Below, piece after piece: positions 1-7,972 of a stretch of DNA of 16,173 nucleotides. The stretch is from Ramlibacter sp. (lineage in GTDB: Bacteria; Pseudomonadota; Gammaproteobacteria; Burkholderiales; Burkholderiaceae_C): contig JAMPXR010000010.1 of NCBI GenBank assembly GCA_023701085.1, positions 1-16,173 on the forward strand. Reading direction: 5' to 3'. The translations under genes were made by a program, and so were the position numbers. Every line of letters starts with the position of its first letter. Within the stretch, counting starts at the first letter, position 1. The notes beneath the pieces were generated by a model. That model had not been told where the DNA came from. It did no database searches and saw nothing but the letters and a program-made list of their open reading frames with translations.

Positions 1-441
<441 letters not shown>

Positions 442-466
442 CCCGGCCCCCAGCCGTCGGCTCGGT

Positions 467-472
467 TAGAAT
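467..472 (+). promoter_or_regulatory. Candidate -10 box of the tRNA-Ser gene
   Basis: TAGAAT lies 32 bases before the mature tRNA 5' end, which would give a short 5' precursor leader. No clear TTGACA-like -35 box stands 16-18 bases upstream, so the call rests on the -10 hexamer and its position alone. Read-through from serS is an alternative source of transcript. Confidence 0.35.
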
Positions 473-504
473 TGCACGCTTCGCACCACGCGAGTCGCGA
501 ACCT

Positions 505-594
505 GGAGAGGTGGCAGAGTGGTCGAATGCGCCGGACTCGAAATCCGGTGTACGTGCAAACGTACCGTCGGTTCGAATCCGACCCTCTCCGCCA
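505..594 (+). tRNA. tRNA-Ser (anticodon CGA)
   Basis: A complete cloverleaf can be drawn. The acceptor stem GGAGAGG (505-511) pairs with CCTCTCC (584-590), followed by discriminator G591 and an encoded CCA at 592-594. The anticodon stem CCGGA (532-536) pairs with TCCGG (544-548) around the seven-base loop CTCGAAA, giving anticodon CGA at 539-541, which reads the UCG codon. The long variable arm (GTACGT pairing with ACGTAC) is typical of class II tRNAs, and the T arm carries GGTTCGAATCC. The 90-base length fits tRNA-Ser. It lies just downstream of serS. Confidence 0.97.
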
Positions 595-632
595 GCTAGC
601 CTTCCCGCCATCAGGCCCCACCGGGCCCGCGC

Positions 633-1007
633 TCACGGCCGGGTGCGCTCTGCGGCGGCCGCGCCGCCGTGCCAGGCCTCGCGAAACCAGGCGAGCAGGG
701 CATCGGAGCTGCCCTGGAAGACGCGTGTGCGCAGTTCCTCATACAGCGCGGCACACAAGGCCGGCAGCGCCATCTCCAGGGTGTCCAGGGTGGTTTGCGT
801 GGCGGCGCGCTCGCACACCACGTAGTCATGCTTCAGCTCGCCGGCCGCCAGGCCGCCCAACTGCGTCGCGGCCAGCACGGCGTCCTCGACGCCCGGTGGC
901 AATTCGACCGTCTCGGCGATCGCGGCACTGGACATGATCGCGACGGCGAGGGCGGCGGCGGCAATGGTGCACGCGAAGGTGATCATGGATGCGGTCTGGC
1001 GGTTCAT
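633..1007 (-). CDS. Small exported protein of unknown function
   Basis: The 124-residue product starts with a short basic segment (MNRQTAS) and a hydrophobic core of about 20 residues ending in SSAAIAE. This looks like a Sec signal peptide with cleavage after roughly residue 31 (AIA before ETV). The mature part of about 93 residues contains two cysteines (in YVVCERA and PALCAAL) that could form a disulfide in the periplasm. It is predicted mostly helical and ends in an alanine-rich, charged tail. The ATG is preceded by a good ribosome-binding sequence (AAGGGGA). I do not recognise the family. The gene converges with the tRNA-Ser gene and is preceded on its strand by other small unknown genes. 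The chosen start is the only ATG giving a clean signal peptide. Confidence 0.72.
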   Translation of the reverse strand: MNRQTASMITFACTIAAAALAVAIMSSAAIAETVELPPGVEDAVLAATQLGGLAAGELKHDYVVCERAATQTTLDTLEMALPALCAALYEELRTRVFQGSSDALLAWFREAWHGGAAAAERTRP

Positions 1008-1009
1008 CG

Positions 1010-1037
1010 TTTTCCCCTTCCGATGGAGAAGGGAAAA
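1010..1037 (-). promoter_or_regulatory. Leader inverted repeat covering the Shine-Dalgarno of the exported-protein gene
   Basis: Just upstream of the ATG at 1007, the minus strand reads TTTTCCCTTC, a 7-base loop, then GAAGGGGAAAA. The right arm contains the ribosome-binding sequence and can pair with the left arm over about ten base pairs (one G bulged), which could hide the ribosome-binding site. A CAGAAT hexamer at 1037-1042 could be a -10 box. If transcription starts about seven bases after it, much of the left arm would be missing from the RNA, so regulation is only a possibility. Confidence 0.35.
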
Positions 1038-1116
1038 TTCTGATCAGCCTGCGGCGATCGATCGATCCCGCATTTGAGCTACTCCGGCAGAGCGATGCGG
1101 CCGGATGGCCTTCGAC

Positions 1117-1143
1117 AAAAACCGGCCCGGCGGCCGCGGGCCG
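1117..1143 (-). terminator. Rho-independent terminator after the 75-residue ORF
   Basis: On the minus strand a GC-rich stem, CGGCCCG (1143-1137) with CGGGCCG (1129-1123), encloses a seven-base loop and is followed by G and five T residues (1121-1117). It begins 12 bases after the stop codon of the small gene ending at 1155. Stem plus T-run at this position is the normal form of an intrinsic terminator. An alternative stem (GGCGGCC/GGCCGCC) overlaps it. Confidence 0.6.
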
Positions 1144-1154
1144 CCCAGGCGGTG

Positions 1155-1382
1155 TCAAGAGCCGCGGATACGGGCGACCCGTAGCTTGAACTCGGCCATC
1201 GCCAGCTGGAACAGTTCGTCGGCAGCCTGGCGCAGGGTGCGGACCCGCTGGCGCTCGTCGGCCGACGGTGCCTCACCCTCGCCGCCGAGCGCGCGCAAGG
1301 ATGCGGTCGCAATCTTGCGTTCGAGGGCGTGTGCCTCGCGATCAGCGGCGCGCCAGTCGTGGAACAGGCTGTCGTCGGACAT
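1155..1382 (-). CDS. Small soluble protein of unknown function (75 aa)
   Basis: The product starts MSDDSLFHDWRAADREAHAL and is 75 residues long, highly charged and free of hydrophobic segments. It looks almost wholly alpha-helical, with two helices separated by a GGEGEAPSAD linker, which suggests a helical hairpin or coiled coil. The frame is open further upstream, but this ATG is preceded by GGAG at a suitable distance (GGAGTCACG before the ATG), and the upstream extension is arginine- and cysteine-rich and not protein-like. A strong intrinsic terminator follows the stop. I recognise no domain, although the sequence has the look of short conserved Burkholderiales proteins. Function unknown. 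Confidence 0.65.
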   Translation of the reverse strand: MSDDSLFHDWRAADREAHALERKIATASLRALGGEGEAPSADERQRVRTLRQAADELFQLAMAEFKLRVARIRGS

Positions 1383-1427
1383 CGTGACTCCAATGCGATG
1401 CCTACATTGTGAAACATGCTGCCGCAT

Positions 1428-1447
1428 GACAGCGCGATTGCGCTGTC
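1428..1447. repeat. Perfect 8-bp stem hairpin with GATT/AATC loop
   Basis: GACAGCGC (1428-1435) and GCGCTGTC (1440-1447) are exact reverse complements around a four-base loop (GATT on plus, AATC on minus). It lies upstream of the 75-residue gene, in its leader or promoter region. A weaker CATGC/GCATG stem adjoins it at 1415-1428. No T-run follows on either strand, so it is not an obvious terminator. Confidence 0.5.
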
Positions 1448-1570
1448 GCGCCGGTCCGCAACGCTGTGTTTTCGCAACGACATCCGACTTTTTGCTCTGC
1501 AGTAGCAAGCCTGTGCTCATCAGCAGTCGCTTGATTTTCGCGAGCGCCAAGTGTCGAAGCGCTCGGGACA

Positions 1571-1774
1571 TCAGGTCTGGGGGTCGCCGTCGTCCTCGGG
1601 CCACGGCCACTGACGCTCGCGTTCCACGCGTTTCATCCGCGCCAGCGCGCTGCCCGAACCTTCACCGGAACGGCGCTCCGCGCTGCGGCTGGAGCGCTCG
1701 TCGGGGACGCGCGCGCGCTCGGGCTTCGCGACAGGCTTTGCCGGCTCGCGTCGAACTTTGCTGCGTTTGACCAT
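1571..1774 (-). CDS. Possible small basic protein (67 aa)
   Basis: The predicted 67-residue product is very rich in Arg, Lys, Glu and Pro. It starts MVKRSKVRREPAKPVAKPER and ends in an acidic, tryptophan-containing tail (RQWPWPEDDGDPQT). It would be largely disordered apart from a possible central helix (LARMKRVERERQ). The ATG has only a weak upstream purine match. No known domain is seen. The change from a basic front to an acidic, Trp-containing end looks more like a real small protein than chance translation, but high GC favours spurious ORFs of this kind, so it is uncertain. Confidence 0.4.
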   Translation of the reverse strand: MVKRSKVRREPAKPVAKPERARVPDERSSRSAERRSGEGSGSALARMKRVERERQWPWPEDDGDPQT

Positions 1775-1930
1775 TCCCGACTCTACGAGACCGGCGCGGA
1801 TCGCCGGGGTAGGCCGTTGGCTGACGTCTCCGTAGGACGTTCAATTCTTGCCGCGGGTTTTCTTTCGGGAGGGCGAGGCAGGGATCGTCCGGTGGAACTT
1901 TCGACGTCGACAAGGCCGACAGAAAGCACG

Positions 1931-1970
1931 CGTAGGAAACGGCCTACGACGAGGCAGGCAATCGCCTGCC
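1931..1970. repeat. Two tandem perfect hairpins, REP-like
   Basis: The first stem is CGTAGG (1931-1936) with CCTACG (1943-1948) around a six-base loop. The second is GGCAGGC (1953-1959) with GCCTGCC (1964-1970) around the loop AATC. The ten bases AACGGCCTAC (1938-1947) recur in inverted orientation as GTAGGCCGTT at 1809-1818, and CGTAGGA occurs at both 1831 and 1931. Paired palindromes with a GTAG motif between genes resemble bacterial REP elements. Whether the element is dispersed in the genome cannot be seen here. Confidence 0.45.
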
Positions 1971-2009
1971 CATGGCCGCGCAGGCGCATCGCTATGCTCG
2001 GGCACCAGG

Positions 2010-2213
2010 ATGACGAATTCGAAACCCAGCCCGCAGGGGCACGACACCTCCCGCCCGCGCACCGGTGAAGGCGCTGCAAGCGTGATACCGTACCTGCACA
2101 TCGCAACCCCCCTCGAGCCGTCGCATCTGGACGATTCCATGCCTGCCGAACCGTGCGCCGACGACGTCGCCGCGCTCGGTGCCACGGGCAACACCCTGGC
2201 CGCCGGCAACTGA
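2010..2213 (+). CDS. Weak candidate small ORF (67 aa)
   Basis: The ORF encodes a hydrophilic 67-residue product starting MTNSKPSPQGHDTSRP, with one mildly hydrophobic patch (VIPYLHIATPLE) and an acidic centre (LDDSMPAEPCADDVAAL). The upstream AGG immediately adjoining the ATG is too close to act as a normal ribosome-binding site. No family is recognised. It is listed because the interval has no other gene and the composition is not obviously that of a shadow frame; a chance ORF is the likelier explanation. Confidence 0.2.
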   Translation: MTNSKPSPQGHDTSRPRTGEGAASVIPYLHIATPLEPSHLDDSMPAEPCADDVAALGATGNTLAAGN

Positions 2214-2325
2214 ACTCTTGCTCGCTCGGCGCTTTGCTCTCCCAAGGGCGGCGGGCCAGCGGGGCACGCGAAGCGTAACGCGAATCGGGCGCACCGGCGC
2301 CGTCGGCCCGTGTCGGCTTCTGTTC

Positions 2326-2331
2326 TAGACT
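2326..2331 (+). promoter_or_regulatory. Candidate -10 box of the histidine kinase gene (leaderless)
   Basis: TAGACT is followed by exactly six bases (CCCGTC) and then the ATG at 2338. No Shine-Dalgarno sequence fits between. With a normal -10 to start-site distance, transcription would begin at or next to the A of the start codon. No good -35 box is visible. Confidence 0.4.
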
Positions 2332-2337
2332 CCCGTC

Positions 2338-3810
2338 ATGAAGCTCGACGTTCCGACGGCGGTAGCGACGCCTGCCGAAGCCCAGTGGGTCGAGGGCGAG
2401 CTGGTGCGCAGCCTGATGAGGACCGCCCGCGGCAGCCAGCCTGTCGGGGTGCTGATGATCCCCTTCGTCATCGCGGTGCTCTGGGGCGATACCGGGCTCG
2501 GTCCATTGCTCGCCTGGACCCTGGCCGCCCTGGCGCTGGCCGGAATGCGCTTCGCGATCATCCGCAGATACGTGCGCGACGTGAGTGGCGGCGATGCCGC
2601 GCGGCACCTCGAGTTCATGCAACGCTATCGCTTGCTGTGGCCCGCCAGCGCGCTGGTGTGGGGCGCCTTCACCCTGCTGTACTTCGACCGCTCTTCGCTG
2701 GCCGACCAGTTCATCTGCTGGTTGATGCTCGCGGGCCTGGCGATGTTCTCCATCAACAGCCTCTCCAGCCAGCTGCGAACGCTGCGCGCCTTCCTGGACA
2801 CGCTGGCCCTCACCGCCCTGGGGGTCATGCTGTGGCGCGTCGGCGTGGAGCTGCAGTTCAACGGCCCGAGCTACCACTACTGGGTCATCCTGCTGCTGCT
2901 GGTGTTCTGGCAGGTGCTGCGCAAGGCCGGCCAGCGGCTGCACGAGACGCACCGCAAGAACTTCGAGCTGCAGTACCGCAACAACCAGTTGATCGAGTCG
3001 CTCACGCGGCAGACGCAGGCGGCGCTGGACGCGGTGGAAATCAAGAACCGGTTCCTGGCCAGCGCGGCCCACGACATCCGCCAGCCGGTGCATGCGCTCA
3101 GCCTGTACGCCGACTGGCTGGGCAGCGAGCCGGAGCTGGTGCACGAGATCGCGCCCAAGATCGTCGAGTCCACGAAGGCCGTCAACGCCCTGTTCGATTC
3201 GCTGTTCGATCTCGTGCGGCTGGATTCGGGAAAGATCAAGCTGAACATCGAGCCGGTGGACCTGGGCCAGCTGCTGCACGACCTGGAACTGCAGTACCGC
3301 CCGCTCGCGCAGGCCAAGGGGCTGCGCCTGCGTGTCCATGCGGTGCCCGGCACGGTGCTGTCGGACGCGATCCTGCTGCGGCGCATCGTCGGCAACCTGG
3401 TGTCCAACGCCGTCAAGTACACGCAGCGCGGCGGGGTGCTGCTGGCCTCGCGCGCGACGCGCCGAGGCTGGCGCATCGAGGTCTGGGATACCGGTGTCGG
3501 GATCGCGCCGGTGCACCAGCGCGAGATCTTCCGGGAGTTCTTCAAGGTGCCCAGCCATGCCGGCACCGAGGAAGGCTTCGGCCTGGGGCTGTACATCGTC
3601 GCGCGGCTGGCCACCATCCTCGGCCATCCGCTCAGCCTGGCCTCCCGGCCCGGGCGCGGCACGGTGTTCCGGCTGATGCTCCAGCCCACGGACGCGCAGG
3701 CGGCGTCGGACCGGGCGTCCGCGTTCGGCGGCCTAACTGGCCAGCATGCCGTGAGTACGAGCGTAGTGGATGGTCTGGGTCCGGCTCTTCACCCCGAGCC
3801 GGCGAAATAG
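2338..3810 (+). CDS. Membrane sensor histidine kinase, six predicted transmembrane helices
   Basis: The 490-residue kinase should autophosphorylate on a histidine and pass the phosphate to a response regulator. Six hydrophobic segments fill residues ~36-196 with almost no loops outside the membrane, so it probably senses something in or near the membrane. A charged, helical linker (~197-240) leads to the H-box AAHDIRQPVHAL with His245. The ATPase domain shows the N-box NLVSNAVKYT (353-362), G1 box DTGVGI (384-389) and G2 box GFGLGLYIV (413-421). The H-box belongs to the HDLRQPxHAL type common in betaproteobacteria, often paired with LuxR-type regulators. Such a regulator gene converges on it and overlaps by 78 bp, so residues ~466-490 are encoded opposite the regulator's last codons. 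There is no receiver domain. The signal is unknown. Confidence 0.93.
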   Translation: MKLDVPTAVATPAEAQWVEGELVRSLMRTARGSQPVGVLMIPFVIAVLWGDTGLGPLLAWTLAALALAGMRFAIIRRYVRDVSGGDAARHLEFMQRYRLLWPASALVWGAFTLLYFDRSSLADQFICWLMLAGLAMFSINSLSSQLRTLRAFLDTLALTALGVMLWRVGVELQFNGPSYHYWVILLLLVFWQVLRKAGQRLHETHRKNFELQYRNNQLIESLTRQTQAALDAVEIKNRFLASAAHDIRQPVHALSLYADWLGSEPELVHEIAPKIVESTKAVNALFDSLFDLVRLDSGKIKLNIEPVDLGQLLHDLELQYRPLAQAKGLRLRVHAVPGTVLSDAILLRRIVGNLVSNAVKYTQRGGVLLASRATRRGWRIEVWDTGVGIAPVHQREIFREFFKVPSHAGTEEGFGLGLYIVARLATILGHPLSLASRPGRGTVFRLMLQPTDAQAASDRASAFGGLTGQHAVSTSVVDGLGPALHPEPAK

Positions 3811-4359
3811 CCGCCACAGGTGCACCTTGACGGTGTGCTCGCTGATGCCCAGCTCGTCGGCGATCTCGCGGTTGGACAGCCCGCGATCGAGCATGACGAT
3901 CAGCTGCTTCTGGCGCTTGGACAGCTTGTTGTCGGTGGGCGTGAGTTCCTCGAATCCGCCATCGGCCGTGAGCAGCGCGCGCAGCGCGTTGCCGATCTCC
4001 TGGGCGCCGGCCGACTTCTCGATGTAGATGTCGGCGCCGGCGTCTATGCATTGCTCCTCGGCGTCCGCCGCCGGCGAGGCCGACAGCACCGCCAGCGGGG
4101 TGTCGGGGAAGCGGTTCTTCATCTCGTGGATGCCCGACGTGCCGGTGGCGTCCGGCAGTTTCAGGTCCAGGCAGATCAGGTCGGGCGCTCCGTGCTGCTT
4201 GACGGCGGCTTCGACGCCGCCGATGCGGTCCAGCTCCACCACGTTGGCGCCGGGCCGCAGCCGGCGCATCAGCATGACGACGGCTTCTCGCATGAGCGGA
4301 TGGTCGTCGATGACGTAGACACTCATGGGTTTTGAGTTTTTCGTTTCAGGGGTCATCAT
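3733..4359 (-). CDS. Two-component response regulator, NarL/LuxR type
   Basis: The 208-residue protein has an N-terminal receiver domain (~12-130): acidic pair Asp18-Asp19 in VIDDHP, phosphoacceptor Asp65 in ICLDLKLPD, Ser93 in VLSAS and the conserved lysine Lys115 in IEKSA. A C-terminal LuxR-type helix-turn-helix (~146-198) reads LSKRQKQL, then GLSNREIADELGISEHTVKVH. It should bind DNA when phosphorylated. The likely partner is the convergent histidine kinase, whose 3' end it overlaps. Two adjacent ATG codons (4357-4359 and 4354-4356) can start it; a third Met (MSVYVIDDHP) lies 11 residues in and none has a good ribosome-binding site. The gene begins 60 bases after trpS on the same strand and may be read from trpS or from its own TATGCT -10 box at 4368-4373. 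Confidence 0.94.
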   Translation of the reverse strand: MMTPETKNSKPMSVYVIDDHPLMREAVVMLMRRLRPGANVVELDRIGGVEAAVKQHGAPDLICLDLKLPDATGTSGIHEMKNRFPDTPLAVLSASPAADAEEQCIDAGADIYIEKSAGAQEIGNALRALLTADGGFEELTPTDNKLSKRQKQLIVMLDRGLSNREIADELGISEHTVKVHLWRLFRRLGVKSRTQTIHYARTHGMLAS

Positions 4360-4367
4360 AAGAAGTA

Positions 4368-4373
4368 AGCATA
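4368..4373 (-). promoter_or_regulatory. Candidate -10 box of the response regulator gene
   Basis: On the minus strand TATGCT is followed by eight bases and then the tandem ATG codons at 4359, so the transcript would have almost no leader. No Shine-Dalgarno sequence is visible. An ACTCTG/CAGAGT inverted repeat (4374-4379 with 4396-4401) lies directly upstream and could be an operator or a weak trpS terminator stem. Confidence 0.3.
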
Positions 4374-4419
4374 ACTCTGATTCGGGTGCCGTGACCAGAG
4401 TGCTTTAGCATGCCAACGA

Positions 4420-5708
<1,289 letters not shown>

Positions 5709-5712
<4 letters not shown>

Positions 5713-6377
5713 TGCAACAGGAAAGTCAGGGGCGCCAGCAGCAGGTCCAGCGCGACGTAGCCGACCTTGATCAGGGGCAGAAGCCAGTAGGTGCCGACCA
5801 CGCCCAGCAGGACCAGTCCGAGCACGATGAAGAAACCCCAAGGCTCGATGCGGCTGACGGCCTGAGCCTGGCGCCACGGCAACAGCCCCACCAGGATACG
5901 GCCGCCATCCAGCGGCGGCAGCGGGAACAGGTTGAAGGCCCACATGACCAGGTTCACCAGCACGCCGGCCTTGCACATCTCGAGAAAGAAGCGCTCACCC
6001 AGGTCCGCGCCCACCAGCAGGGCGTAAGCGGCCGCCCACAGGATGGCTTGCGCGAAATTGGAGGCGGGACCGGCGAGCGCGACCCAGATCATGTCGCGCT
6101 TGGGGCGCCGCAGCCGGCCGAAGTTCACCGGCACCGGCTTCGCGTAGCCGAAGAGGAACGCGCCTGCCGTCGCGAAGTACAGCAGCAGCGGCATCAGGAC
6201 GGTGCCCACCGGGTCGATGTGCTTCATCGGATTGAGCGTGACGCGGCCCATCATGTAAGCCGTGTTGTCGCCCAGGTAACGCGCGACATAGCCGTGGGCC
6301 GCCTCATGGATGGTGATGGCGAACAGCACCGGAAGCGCGTAGATCAGGACCGTCTGGATGGCGTTTTGGATATCCAC
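5709..6377 (-). CDS. Site-2-type membrane metalloprotease (peptidase M50 family)
   Basis: The 222-residue multi-pass membrane protein belongs to the intramembrane zinc protease family. The zinc motif HEAAH (residues 24-28) lies in the first transmembrane helix, and the second conserved motif, NLFPLPPLDGGR (149-160), supplies the third ligand Asp157. About five or six hydrophobic segments are seen and there is no PDZ domain, so this is the small stand-alone type rather than RseP. Its substrate is unknown. The start is GTG (6375-6377) with no clear ribosome-binding site; no ATG upstream or in the first 40 codons gives an intact protein. It sits between yciO (37 bases upstream) and trpS (4-bp overlap). 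Neighbouring M50 and trpS genes are, as I recall, common in betaproteobacteria. Confidence 0.92.
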
Positions 6378-6414
6378 GGGGGCGATTGTCTCAGACGGCG
6401 GCGCCCCGGACGGC

Positions 6415-7050
6415 TCACAGGCCCAGCGCCGCCACGTCGCCGCGGCCCTGGCGCAGCAGCAGCGCTTGCCCGCCGGTTCCCATCGGCGTCAGATCGATGA
6501 TGGTGGTGGGCTCGGACGCGCAGGCGCCCGCGTCGATCACGCCGGCGACCTGGTGCTCGAAACGCTCGCGGATCTCCTGCGCATCGTTCAGCGGCCGGGT
6601 CGCGCCCGGCGGGATCAATGTGGTCGCCAGCAGTGGCGCGCCATGCAGCGCCAGCAGCTCCTGCAGCGCGCGGTGGTCGGGCACCCGCAGGCCGATGGTC
6701 TTGCGCTGCGGATGGCTGACACGGCGCGGCACTTCGCGCGTCGCCTCCAGGATGAAGGTGTACGGGCCGGGCGTGGCGGATCGCATCAGCCGGTACTGCC
6801 GGTTGTCGACGCGCGCGTAGTTGGCCAGCTCGCTCAGGTCCCGGCACAGCAGGGTGAGGTGGTGCCTCTCGTCCACGCCGCGGATCTGGCGCAGCCGGTC
6901 CACCGCGGCCTTGTCGTCCAGGTGGCAGGCCAGCGCGTAGCTCGAGTCGGTGGGAATGGCCACGACGCCGCCGCGTTCGAGCAGGCCGGCGGCCTGCTTG
7001 AGCAGGCGCACCTGGGGGTTGTCGGGGTGGACTTCGAAGTACTGGGCCAT
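6415..7050 (-). CDS. yciO: YciO-type protein of the Sua5/YciO/YrdC family
   Basis: The 211-residue protein matches E. coli YciO along its whole length, starting with the characteristic HPDNPQVRLLKQA and then PTDSSYAL (33-40), CRDLSELANYARVDN, TPGPYTFIL (93-101) and RKTIGLRVPDH (116-126). The wider family makes threonylcarbamoyl-AMP for the t6A modification of tRNA position 37 (TsaC/Sua5). YciO proteins share the fold but differ at the lysine/arginine signature of TsaC; here that region reads RQIRGVDERHH, so it is probably not the main t6A enzyme and its exact role is unsettled. The ATG lies seven bases after the transporter stop codon, and the M50 gene follows 37 bases later. Confidence 0.92.
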   Translation of the reverse strand: MAQYFEVHPDNPQVRLLKQAAGLLERGGVVAIPTDSSYALACHLDDKAAVDRLRQIRGVDERHHLTLLCRDLSELANYARVDNRQYRLMRSATPGPYTFILEATREVPRRVSHPQRKTIGLRVPDHRALQELLALHGAPLLATTLIPPGATRPLNDAQEIRERFEHQVAGVIDAGACASEPTTIIDLTPMGTGGQALLLRQGRGDVAALGL

Positions 7051-7057
7051 GGTCTTT

Positions 7058-7972
7058 TCAAACTTCGAGCGGTTCGAGGGCCAGGCGGCTCTCGCGCACC
7101 GTGAGCCAGGCCCCGCCCGCCCCGCAGACCGCGATCATCACGATGCCCAGCAGCGACCAGTCGTCCGGCACATGGGAAAACACCAGCCAGCCCCCCAGCA
7201 TGGAAAAGCCGATCTGCGCATACAGATAGGGCGTGAGCGTCGCGGCCGGCGCGCGCCGGTAAGCGAGGATCAGCATGAAGTGCCCGACGGTCGCGGTCAG
7301 GCCCATGAAACAGAGCGCGGCCCAAAGCCAGGGATCGGGCAGTTCCGTCCAGACCCAGGGCAGGGCCGCCGTGGCCAGCAGGGTACCGACCCAGCCGGTG
7401 TACAGGTGCATGGTGACGGGGTCTTCGGTACGCGCCAGCTTGCTGGTCAGCACCTGGAACCAGGCGTTGGTGACGACCAGTCCCAGGGGCAGCAGGCTGG
7501 CCCAGCTGAACGCCTGGCTGCCGGGCCGGATGATCACCAGCGTGCCGGCGAAGCCGCCGGCCACCAGCGCCCAGCGCATGGGCGAGACTTTTTCGCCGAG
7601 CACGGTCGCGGCCAGCACCGTGATGGCCAGCGGCGTGATCATCACGATGGCGGTGAATTCGCCCACCGGCATGTACTTGAGGCTGGCGAAAGCCAGCAGG
7701 CTGCTGGACAGCAGCAGCACGCCGCGCAGGCACTGGAACCCCGGATGCAGGGTGCGCCAGATGGCAGCGCCGCGCACCGGAAGCACGGACAGCGTGGTGG
7801 CGACCGCCTGGAAGGCGTAGCGAAACCACAGCGCCATCAGCAGTGGCACCGATACGCTCACGTATTTGGTGGTCGTGTCCAGCGCGGAAAAGCAGGCGCA
7901 GGCGGCCAGCACCAGCGTGATGCCCGCGAGGCCGCCAGGGCCGCCCTCCGAGAGCCCGGAAGGCGTCTTCAC
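7058..7972 (-). CDS. EamA/DMT-family inner-membrane transporter
   Basis: The 304-residue protein has about ten hydrophobic segments arranged as two EamA repeats (~15-150 and ~160-292), the layout of drug/metabolite transporters. Each half ends in the usual conserved stretch: LGEKVSPMRWALVAGGFAGT in the first repeat, and a shorter match around LGGWLVFSHVPDDWSLLGIV in the second. The substrate cannot be read from sequence. The open frame extends upstream, but the true start is most likely GTG at 7970-7972, which overlaps the stop of the PHP gene as GTGA and starts a normal-length protein; upstream residues are antisense-like and Arg-rich. It is inserted between rnm and yciO, which are direct neighbours in E. 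coli. The next gene, yciO, begins seven bases after the stop. Confidence 0.92.
   Translation of the reverse strand: MKTPSGLSEGGPGGLAGITLVLAACACFSALDTTTKYVSVSVPLLMALWFRYAFQAVATTLSVLPVRGAAIWRTLHPGFQCLRGVLLLSSSLLAFASLKYMPVGEFTAIVMITPLAITVLAATVLGEKVSPMRWALVAGGFAGTLVIIRPGSQAFSWASLLPLGLVVTNAWFQVLTSKLARTEDPVTMHLYTGWVGTLLATAALPWVWTELPDPWLWAALCFMGLTATVGHFMLILAYRRAPAATLTPYLYAQIGFSMLGGWLVFSHVPDDWSLLGIVMIAVCGAGGAWLTVRESRLALEPLEV

Larger units (their letters stand above)
1775..2337. other. Gene-poor interval of ~560 bases with inverted repeats
   Basis: No convincing protein gene is seen on either strand here. The stretch is less GC-rich in parts and holds short GTAG-containing repeats and two tandem hairpins (1809-1970). 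One weak small ORF candidate lies at 2010-2213. Near its right end is the probable promoter of the histidine kinase gene. Long minus-strand frames crossing this interval are antisense to the kinase gene and have biased, low-complexity composition. Confidence 0.5.

Noticed and set aside
614..627. GGCCC/GGGCC hairpin after the tRNA gene as a terminator
   Set aside because: Only five base pairs, no T-run, and such stems are common by chance in GC-rich DNA.
1041..1067. Cluster of four GATC sites
   Set aside because: Striking as a short tandem (three overlapping CGATCGAT units plus TGATCA), but no role can be supported and Dam methylation is not expected in this group.
1783..3627. Minus-strand ORF of 614 codons
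   Set aside because: Most of it is exactly antisense to the histidine kinase and is rich in Gln, Arg, His and Ala with no domain; long antisense frames are expected at this GC content.
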